DNA from: UBA4417 sp031550085
Lineage (GTDB): Bacteria; Bacteroidota; Bacteroidia; Bacteroidales; UBA4417
Assembly (NCBI GenBank): GCA_031550085.1
Contig: JAVBOY010000012.1
Coordinates: 83,919-147,918 of the forward strand
DNA length: 64,000 nucleotides
Reading direction: 5' to 3'
Every line of letters starts with the position of its first letter. Within the stretch, counting starts at the first letter, position 1. Below the pieces are notes generated by a model. It was not told the origin of the DNA and searched no databases. It saw only the letters and a list, made by a program, of their open reading frames with translations. The translations under genes were made by a program, and so were the position numbers. Shown here in pieces: positions 57,875 to 64,000 of this stretch.

Positions 57875-60613
57875 TTACTTATTTTTCTTTTCGGCTTTGA
57901 TCGACGATTGTGCTGCTGCCAAGCGTGCGATGGGAACGCGGAAAGGCGAGCAGGAAACGTAGTTTAAGCCTGATTTAAAGCAGAATTCAACCGAAGCCGG
58001 ATCGCCGCCTTGTTCGCCACAAATACCCACTTTCAGTTTCGATTTGGTTTTACGTCCTTTATCCACAGCCATTTCAATCAATTGGCCTACGCCGTTTTGG
58101 TCGATGGTTTGGAACGGATCGGCAGGGATCAGTTTTTTGTCGGTATAATCATGTAAGAAGGCGCTGGCATCGTCGCGGCTGAAACCAAAGGTCATTTGGG
58201 TCAAGTCGTTGGTTCCGAACGAGAAGAAATCGGCTGTTTCGGCCATTTTGTCTGCCAACAAGCAAGCTCGCGGAATTTCGATCATGGTTCCGTACAAATA
58301 GTCGATTTTTTTCACTTTCTTTGCTTTGCAAACTTCGGCGTAAACGCGATCCACGATTTTCTTGGTGAAATCCAATTCCGAAACATCACAAGTAACGGGT
58401 ACCATAATTTCGGGCATCGGTTTTTTGCCTTCTTCAAGCAATTCTGCCGTTGCTTCGAAAATAGCGCGGATTTGCATTTCGCTAACTTCGGGATAGGTAA
58501 CGCCCAAGCGAACGCCACGGTGTCCCATCATGGGATTGGTTTCGTGCAATTCTTCGCCGCGTTTTTGAACATCTTTCAATTTAATTCCCATCGCATCAGC
58601 CAACTCTTGTTGTTTGGCTTTTTCGGTAGGAACAAATTCGTGCAAAGGCGGGTCTAACAAACGGAAGGTTACCGGAAGGCCGTTCATGACTTCCAAGGTG
58701 GCTTTCATATCGCGCTTCACGAATGTGAACAGGTCTTTCAATGCTTTGCGGCGATCGGCTTCGGTTTCACTCAAAATCATTTTACGCAAGTGGAACAAAG
58801 GTTTTTCGGAGCCTTTCCCGTAGAACATATGCTCGGTGCGGAACAAACCGATACCTTCTGCACCATATTCACGAGCAGTTTTAGCATCTTCTGCTGTTTC
58901 AGCATTGGTGCGGACACCCATCACACGGTATTTGTCCACCATTTTCATGAAAGCCTGGAAACGCGGATTTTCAGAAGCATCCATCAAATCCAGGGTTCCG
59001 TTGTAAACATAGCCTTTGGTTCCGTTTAATGTCAATACATCGCCTTCTTTGATAACAATGTTCGTGTCTTTGATTTTGGCTACTTTTTTGGTTTCGTCTA
59101 CTTCCAAAGCACCGGCGCCGACAATGCAGCATTTTCCCCAACCACGGGCAACCAAAGCTGCGTGCGAGGTCATTCCGCCCAGAGCCGTCAACAAACCATC
59201 GGCAGCGCGCATACCGTCAACATCTTCAGGATTGGTTTCTTTGCGAAGCAAAATTACTTTTTTGCCTTTGCGGCTCCAGGCAACGGCATCTTCGGCGGTA
59301 AACACCACCTGACCGACCGAAGCTCCGGGTCCTGCAGGCAAACCTTTTACAATCACTTTTGCTTTCTTTTCAGCATTGGGATGCACAATGGGGTGCAACA
59401 ATTCGTCCAATTGAGCGGGTTCTACGCGCATGACAGCAGTTTTTTCGTCAATCAGTTTTTCCTTCAGCATGTCCATGGCCATGTTCAAAGCAGCGGTTCC
59501 GGTGCGTTTCCCTACTCGGCATTGCAACATATAAAGTGTTCCGTCTTGAATGGTGAACTCGATATCCAGCATGTCTTTGTAGTTTTTCTCCAAAATATCG
59601 CGGATGTCGCACAATTCTTTATAGGTTTTTTTCATCATTTCTTGCATCGAAGGCAAGTGTTTGTTTTGCTCGTTTTTGGTGTCGTTGTTCAACGGGCTGG
59701 GAGTACGGATCCCGGCAACGACGTCTTCGCCTTGTGCATTTACCAACCATTCGCCGTAGAATTGGTTTTCGCCGGTAGCAGGGTTGCGGGTAAAAGCAAC
59801 GCCGGTGGCAGAAGTATCGCCCATGTTTCCGAATACCATGGCTTGTACGTTAACAGCCGTTCCCCAATTATCGGGAATGCTTTCGATACGGCGGTATGAA
59901 ATCGCTTTTTTACCATTCCAACTCTTGAAAACGGCTTTAATACCGCCCATTAATTGTTCTTTCGCATCGTCGGGAAATTCCTTTTTCAATACTTTCTTAA
60001 TGGTTTTTTTGAACGTGTCCGCCAACGATTGCAAATCTTCGGTTGTGAGGTCGGTGTCGGATTGGTATTTCTTTTTGTGTTTGTATTCATCCAGTATTTC
60101 ATCCAACATTTTGCGGATGCCTTTTCCTTCTGCGGGTTCAAGATCTTCTGCCTTTTCCATTACCACGTCGGCATACATCATGATCAAGCGGCGGTAGGAG
60201 TCGTAAACAAAACGCGGGTTGTTGGTTTTTTTGATCAATCCGGGAATGGTAGCCGAACACAAGCCGATGTTGAGAACGGTATCCATCATGCCGGGCATCG
60301 AAGCACGGGCGCCGGAACGGCAAGACATCAAGAGCGGATTTTCTTTATCGCCGTATTTCATGCCCATGGCTTTCTCCACTTTTTTCATGCCTTCCCACAC
60401 TTCGTCCATCAAGCCTTTGGGTAATTCGCATTTGTTGGCGTAATAAGCCATACAACATTCGGTTGTAATGGTCAATCCAGCCGGAACCGGTAATCCTAAT
60501 AAACACATTTCAGCAAGGTTTGCGCCTTTTCCGCCCAACAGGTTTTTCATGTCGGCTTTCCCTTCGGCTGATTTCCCGCCAAAATAGTATACATACTTTT
60601 CTTGTGTTGCCAT
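57875..60613 (-). CDS. ppdK: Pyruvate, phosphate dikinase
   Basis: 912 aa. Interconverts PEP, AMP and PPi with pyruvate, ATP and Pi. The N-terminal ATP-grasp domain has LLGGKGANLAEMCLLGLPVP and CRSGARASMPGMMDTVLNIG. The phospho-carrier histidine is in ALGGMTSHAALVARGWGKCC. The C-terminal PEP barrel has AEGIGLFRTEHMFYGKGSE, MGHRGVRLGVTYPEVSEMQI, FFSFGTNDLTQMTFGFSRDD and the active-site Cys in KVGICGEQGGDPASVEF. PPDK supports PPi-based glycolysis or gluconeogenesis in anaerobes. Confidence 0.98.
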   Translation of the reverse strand: MATQEKYVYYFGGKSAEGKADMKNLLGGKGANLAEMCLLGLPVPAGLTITTECCMAYYANKCELPKGLMDEVWEGMKKVEKAMGMKYGDKENPLLMSCRSGARASMPGMMDTVLNIGLCSATIPGLIKKTNNPRFVYDSYRRLIMMYADVVMEKAEDLEPAEGKGIRKMLDEILDEYKHKKKYQSDTDLTTEDLQSLADTFKKTIKKVLKKEFPDDAKEQLMGGIKAVFKSWNGKKAISYRRIESIPDNWGTAVNVQAMVFGNMGDTSATGVAFTRNPATGENQFYGEWLVNAQGEDVVAGIRTPSPLNNDTKNEQNKHLPSMQEMMKKTYKELCDIRDILEKNYKDMLDIEFTIQDGTLYMLQCRVGKRTGTAALNMAMDMLKEKLIDEKTAVMRVEPAQLDELLHPIVHPNAEKKAKVIVKGLPAGPGASVGQVVFTAEDAVAWSRKGKKVILLRKETNPEDVDGMRAADGLLTALGGMTSHAALVARGWGKCCIVGAGALEVDETKKVAKIKDTNIVIKEGDVLTLNGTKGYVYNGTLDLMDASENPRFQAFMKMVDKYRVMGVRTNAETAEDAKTAREYGAEGIGLFRTEHMFYGKGSEKPLFHLRKMILSETEADRRKALKDLFTFVKRDMKATLEVMNGLPVTFRLLDPPLHEFVPTEKAKQQELADAMGIKLKDVQKRGEELHETNPMMGHRGVRLGVTYPEVSEMQIRAIFEATAELLEEGKKPMPEIMVPVTCDVSELDFTKKIVDRVYAEVCKAKKVKKIDYLYGTMIEIPRACLLADKMAETADFFSFGTNDLTQMTFGFSRDDASAFLHDYTDKKLIPADPFQTIDQNGVGQLIEMAVDKGRKTKSKLKVGICGEQGGDPASVEFCFKSGLNYVSCSPFRVPIARLAAAQSSIKAEKKNK

Positions 60614-60670
60614 AATTCTTTTTGTTTTTGATATTTTAATAAAATAAAATAGTTTTCTTTAAAAAGCGCA

Positions 60671-60678
60671 CAAAATTA
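60671..60678 (-). promoter_or_regulatory. -7 box TAATTTTG for ppdK
   Basis: Minus-strand TAnnTTTG match 57 bp before the ppdK ATG. No ideal -33 was seen. Confidence 0.5.
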
Positions 60679-60791
60679 CAATAATGTGATGAGAAAACCA
60701 TAAGAATTGTTTCTTAATTATTGCTCAAAACCAAATTTAAACGGCCTATTTTGGGCTTTGTCCGGCGGGGATGAGAAATTTTGGAAAGTGT

Positions 60792-60799
60792 TATCTTTG
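60792..60799 (+). promoter_or_regulatory. -7 box TATCTTTG for the GH25 gene
   Basis: Plus-strand match to TAnnTTTG 19 bp before ATG 60819, giving a leader of about 15 nt. This supports ATG 60819 over the upstream frame. Confidence 0.6.
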
Positions 60800-60818
60800 C
60801 ACCAAGTTTTTGATTTTT

Positions 60819-61607
60819 ATGCCAAAAAAACCGGCCAAAATACTGGGTGTTACCTTTGCGCTGATTGGGATTTTGTTTTTTGTCCTCTGGTTTGTTACCG
60901 TCGGATTCGACTGGATTCAAGATCGAATTTTATACGGGCGCCCCGTATATGAAAAACACGCTTCGTTCGGCATTTCCATACCGGCGCAGTATTCGATCAA
61001 TGGTATCGACGTATCGCACCATCAGGGGAAGATCGATTGGAAACAGGTGGCTACCATGCGTTCAAACGGCAAGCAGATCTCTTTTGTATTTATCAAAGCG
61101 ACGGAGGGAATTTCGCGCCAGGACCGCCATTTTGACCGGAACTGGAAAGGGGCGAAAAATAACAAACTGATCCGGGGTGCTTATCATTTCTATTATCCGT
61201 CGCGTGATCCGGTAAAACAAGCCCAGAATTTCATTGAAAATGTAACGCTTTCTCCGGGTGATTTGCCGCCGGTTTGCGATATCGAAAAAACCAACGGGCG
61301 GTCGCGCAAACAGATTCAGGAGGATTTGAAGGTGTTTTTGAAAGAACTTGAAAATCAATATAAGAAGAAGCCCATCATTTACACTGGGGCAGATTATTAC
61401 GAAAAATATTTGTCCGGTGCCTTTGATGAGTATCCGCTTTGGTTGGCTTACTACGCCAATGAGGAAAAATTAATTGAAAATTACAACCACGAATGGCACT
61501 TTTGGCAACACAGCGAAAGCGGTTTTGTGGACGGAATTACCGGGAAGGTTGATTTTAATGTCTTTAAAGGCGGGACCAATCAGCTGAAACGCCTGTGCCT
61601 TCAATAA
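60819..61607 (+). CDS. Membrane-anchored GH25 lysozyme-like muramidase, 262 aa
   Basis: A single N-terminal membrane helix (AKILGVTFALIGILFFVLWF) precedes the catalytic barrel. The GH25 residues are in YSINGIDVSHHQGKIDW, SFVFIKATEGISRQDRHFDR, GAYHFYYPSRDPVKQAQNFI, the acidic DLPPVCDIEK and WHFWQHSESGFVDGITGKVD. It would cleave the N-acetylmuramic-acid bonds of peptidoglycan in the periplasm. It is convergent with the Sua5 gene; the two stop codons are separated by one base. Confidence 0.93.
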   Translation: MPKKPAKILGVTFALIGILFFVLWFVTVGFDWIQDRILYGRPVYEKHASFGISIPAQYSINGIDVSHHQGKIDWKQVATMRSNGKQISFVFIKATEGISRQDRHFDRNWKGAKNNKLIRGAYHFYYPSRDPVKQAQNFIENVTLSPGDLPPVCDIEKTNGRSRKQIQEDLKVFLKELENQYKKKPIIYTGADYYEKYLSGAFDEYPLWLAYYANEEKLIENYNHEWHFWQHSESGFVDGITGKVDFNVFKGGTNQLKRLCLQ

Positions 61608-61608
61608 T

Positions 61609-62187
61609 TTATTTGCGGATAATGTCGTAATTCCCGTCTTCGTAAAGGCGGACCATGGTGGAGGTTTTTACTTGTATCAGCATGTCTTGTTTGTACTCCA
61701 CAATGTAATCAACATGGCTTTTTATTTCTTCCGAAATTTGGCTGAATGTGATGGCGGTCGGCTCTCCCGAGATATTTGCCGAGGTCGACACCAACGGTTT
61801 ATCTAATTTCCTGAGTAGCTGTTGGCAAAAATCGTCTTTGGGAATCCGGATGGCGATGGTCCGGTCGGCAGCATGCAGGTTGGGCGGCAGATTCCGCACA
61901 TTCGAATAGATGACGGTGGTGGGCGTCGTCATGTTCGACAGCAGGTCGGCTGCAATATCGGGTACTTTTTCGATGTACCGGTAAATTTTTTCGAAGGAAT
62001 CGAGCAAAATAATCAGGCTTTTCGACTCGACGCGTTGCTTGATTTGGAAGACGCGGTTAATGGCGGCTTCATTGGTGGCATCGCAACCGATTCCCCAAAC
62101 GGTATCGGTCGGATACAAGATTACGCCGCCTTCTTGGATGACAGCGTATGCTTTTTCGATGTCCGCTTGAAAAGGATCATTAGCCAT
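61609..62187 (-). CDS. L-threonylcarbamoyladenylate synthase family protein (Sua5/YciO/YrdC/YwlC)
   Basis: 192 aa from ATG 62187 (MANDPFQADIEKAYAVIQEG). The conserved pocket is ILYPTDTVWGIGCDATNEAA with VFQIKQRVESKSLIILL. Later segments are PTTVIYSNVRNLPPN, AIRIPKDDFCQQLLRKLDKP and VSTSANISGEPTAI. TsaC/YrdC proteins make threonylcarbamoyl-AMP for the t6A37 modification of tRNA. The protein lacks the C-terminal Sua5 extension. It lies 28 bp after dapD and is probably in its operon. Confidence 0.92.
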   Translation of the reverse strand: MANDPFQADIEKAYAVIQEGGVILYPTDTVWGIGCDATNEAAINRVFQIKQRVESKSLIILLDSFEKIYRYIEKVPDIAADLLSNMTTPTTVIYSNVRNLPPNLHAADRTIAIRIPKDDFCQQLLRKLDKPLVSTSANISGEPTAITFSQISEEIKSHVDYIVEYKQDMLIQVKTSTMVRLYEDGNYDIIRK

Positions 62188-62215
62188 GGGTCGATTTTTA
62201 ATGAATGCTTGTTGA

Positions 62216-63031
62216 TTAAACAGCCACGTTGTATTCACGTAAGGCTTCGTTGAGCGATGTTTTCAAATTGGTGGATTCTTTCCGTTGACCGATAATCAAA
62301 GCGCAAGGTACCTGAAAGTCGCCGGCGGGAAATTTTTTGGTATAACTTCCAGGAATTACGACCGAACGTTCGGGTACCAAACCTTTGTATTCTTGTGGCG
62401 TTGCTCCGGTTACGTCGATAATTTTGGTGGAACCGGTAATCACAACATTGGCGCCCAGAACCGCACCTTTGCATATACGGGCTCCTTCGACGACAATGCA
62501 GCGCGAACCCAAAAAGCAATCGTCTTCTACAATAACCGGCGAAGCTTGAACAGGTTCCAGCACACCGCCAATTCCCACGCCGCCACTCAAATGGACGTTT
62601 GCTCCGATTTGTGCGCAGGAACCTACCGTAGCCCAGGTGTCAACCATGGTTCCGGAGCCCACCCACGCGCCGATATTTACATAGGATGGCATCAAAATAA
62701 CGCCTTCGGACAGATAGGATCCGTAACGCGCCACCGCATGCGGCACCACACGGACGCCCTGCTGGTTGTAATTGGTTTTCAGCGGAATCTTGTCATGAAA
62801 TTCGAACGGCTTGCATTCGATGGTTTCCATTTTTTGAATGGGGAAATACAGAATAATGGCTTTTTTAACCCATTCATGAATTTGCCAATCGCTACCCTGA
62901 GGTTCTGCCACACGGAGTTCTCCTTTATCCAACCGATCGATCACAGTCCGGATCATGTTTTGAACTTCCGGTTTTTGCAGCAATGCCCGGTCATTCCAAG
63001 CGTCGTTAACGATGTTTTTTACCTGTTCCAC
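62216..63031 (-). CDS. dapD: 2,3,4,5-tetrahydropyridine-2,6-dicarboxylate N-succinyltransferase
   Basis: 271 aa from GTG 63031 (MEQVKNIVNDAWNDRALLQK). Homology starts there, and the upstream TTG-led residues look non-homologous. The N-terminal helical domain ends RVAEPQGSDWQIHEWVKKAI. The left-handed beta helix has hexapeptides such as MPSYVNIGAWVGSGTMVDTW and ANVHLSGGVGIGGVLEPVQA. DapD works in the succinylase branch of lysine/meso-DAP synthesis, which coexists here with lysine-fermentation genes. Confidence 0.95.
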   Translation of the reverse strand: MEQVKNIVNDAWNDRALLQKPEVQNMIRTVIDRLDKGELRVAEPQGSDWQIHEWVKKAIILYFPIQKMETIECKPFEFHDKIPLKTNYNQQGVRVVPHAVARYGSYLSEGVILMPSYVNIGAWVGSGTMVDTWATVGSCAQIGANVHLSGGVGIGGVLEPVQASPVIVEDDCFLGSRCIVVEGARICKGAVLGANVVITGSTKIIDVTGATPQEYKGLVPERSVVIPGSYTKKFPAGDFQVPCALIIGQRKESTNLKTSLNEALREYNVAV

Positions 63032-63175
63032 AAATATTCCTGATTTGACGTTCAAAAATAACAATATTCTGTGGATGAGTTCCGGATTTTTTTGAAAAAA
63101 TGATTTTCAAAATGTATTCAATTCTTTTCGAATTCGGCGATTGGTTTCTTTTCCCTAAGATTGATTTCAGCGTAA

Positions 63176-63208
63176 CCAAAAAAAATAACGGCGGTGATTG
63201 CCGCCGTT
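63176..63208 (-). terminator. Rho-independent terminator after the T9SS-domain remnant
   Basis: AACGGCGG (63187-63194) and CCGCCGTT (63201-63208) pair perfectly. A T run follows on the minus strand. It lies 22 bp past the stop at 63231. Confidence 0.88.
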
Positions 63209-63230
63209 GCTAATAAAAAAAAATCCGTGT

Positions 63231-63641
63231 TTACTTGTTTTGAACGATGATTTTAAACGTTTTCTTCAACGATTGGTTTTCGTAGATACTTAAAAAATAA
63301 CAGCCCGATTGGACGTTGCCGATATCCAGCTTGTAATGGATCTCGTCGCCAATGCTTCCTTGCAACAATACGTTACCTGTTATATCCCGGAGCATATACG
63401 GGCACCGGACGGCATTGGAAATATATATAAAATCCTGCACCGGATTCGGATAAACAAGTACCGGAGGTGTTTGTATTTGCAAGGCCAATGTTTCAAGGGC
63501 TTTTGTTTCCGGTTTTTGAGCCATTGCAGGGGGAAGGGGAACGGCTTTTTTTCCGGAAGTTATCCAACTATAATCGCCCCAAGGTCTCCCGACGGGGTTA
63601 AACCATTTATTTTTACGAACTGATATACAGGATATTACCAC
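63231..63641 (-). pseudogene. Remnant of a T9SS-exported protein with type A sorting domain
   Basis: The first usable codon is GTG 63641, giving 136 aa. There is no signal peptide, which a T9SS substrate needs. The last 75 residues are a type A C-terminal sorting domain: VLVYPNPVQDFIYISNAV, MLRDITGNVLLQGSI, YKLDIGNVQSGCYFLSIYEN and KKTFKIIVQNK. The frame continues in open form upstream to a TAG near 63670 and reads like protein interior (STSNQEVVISCISV). An N-terminally deleted gene is therefore likely, although its terminator remains intact. Confidence 0.75.
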
Positions 63642-63861
63642 TTCTTGATTTGAGGTGCTAACGGTTATCTAACGATTCTCATTCAATTAGTTTCACCATT
63701 CATATGCAAAGATACGCATTAAAAAATTCAAGGAAATGAAATTTTTACGCAAGTGAACTTGTCTGTAAAAATAACTTCCACTTATTATTGTAGTGCTTGC
63801 CATTTGGTAATATATACAATCGAAATCTTGTTTTTTTACTTTTGCAATCAAAGCATTATAA

Positions 63862-64000
63862 AAGGGGTTGTCCAAAAAGTCGGACATCCCCTTTTTAGCA
63901 TTTGGTCATATCGTTAAAAAGTAGTATCTTAACGTTGCAAAACAACAAAATGCGATGGCTAAGATAATTTTTAAAGAGTTAACCTCGAACCAAAATGTAC
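63862..64000 (+). mobile_element. Left end of an IS1182-like insertion sequence (cut by window edge)
   Basis: The end GGGGTTGTCC-N8-GGACATCCCC (63864-63891) and the transposase start at 63956 match the layout of IS1182-family elements in Bacteroidota. The exact terminal base and target duplication cannot be set with only one end visible. Confidence 0.7.
63956..64000 (+). CDS. Transposase N-terminus (partial, IS1182-like)
   Basis: ATG 63956 reads MAKIIFKELTSNQNV to the window edge. IS1182-family transposases in this phylum start with MAKxxFK-type sequence. Only 15 residues are visible, so the family rests on the start and the adjacent terminal repeat. An ATG at 63951 is out of frame and stops after five codons. 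Confidence 0.6.

Noticed and set aside
61822..63043. Long plus-strand frames opposite the Sua5-like gene and dapD
   Set aside because: Both are antisense shadows of well-supported conserved genes.
63693..63887. 64-aa minus-strand frame beginning MSDFLDNPFYNAL
   Set aside because: It starts inside the IS terminal repeat, has no recognisable composition or neighbour, and covers AT-rich intergenic DNA; most likely chance.

Overview
The window comes from a Bacteroidota chromosome, most likely a Bacteroidales-type fermenter. Four things point that way. PorX, the type IX secretion (T9SS) regulator, is present, as are two proteins with T9SS C-terminal sorting domains. Many genes have TAnnTTTG (-7) promoter boxes and lack Shine-Dalgarno sequences. 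There is a TonB receptor with a carboxypeptidase-like N-terminal domain. Part of a lysine-fermentation gene set and a pyruvate phosphate dikinase suggest anaerobic metabolism, while two superoxide dismutases and SUF iron-sulfur genes suggest contact with oxygen. No rRNA, tRNA or CRISPR array was seen.

Layout. 1-4 kb is accessory: the tail of a YD-repeat-like protein, an unknown gene, a broken KilA-N gene ending in duplicated repeats, an SPFH/ribbon-helix-helix pair and a membrane protein/XRE regulator pair with a palindromic operator. 4-10.4 kb holds HU, fmt and a 1540-residue T9SS-exported adhesin-like protein. 10.5-13 kb is a zinc/manganese ABC importer. 13.4-21.8 kb has a nucleotide-sugar dehydrogenase, an acyltransferase, dnaX, porX, an HD phosphohydrolase and an MscS channel. 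22-32 kb has tandem SODs, an unrecognised four-gene envelope operon and a TonB receptor. 32-36.6 kb has rpmB, two PepSY-like proteins, a two-component system and rplS. 36.8-43 kb has mgtE with an elaborate leader, trmD and transporters. 44-48 kb is sufBCD. 48-57 kb has a radical SAM/U32 pair, lysine-fermentation genes split by an AAA ATPase, a CtpA protease and a glycosyltransferase. 57.9-64 kb has ppdK, a GH25 lysozyme, a Sua5/YrdC protein, dapD, a T9SS-domain remnant and the left end of an insertion sequence.

The most interesting signals are non-coding. The mgtE leader has an 18-codon uORF beginning with two aspartates followed by prolines. Its stop codon lies inside a strong hairpin, and a competing pairing is possible, which resembles the logic of mgtL attenuation in enterobacteria. 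Degenerate 8-bp-period C/A-rich arrays sit directly before the start codons of znuA, the acyltransferase and sufC, inside modular repeat mosaics. A perfect 23-bp-arm hairpin heads the ATPase gene that interrupts the lysine-fermentation genes. fmt appears to be leaderless. All functional calls are from reading the sequence; no database search was run.
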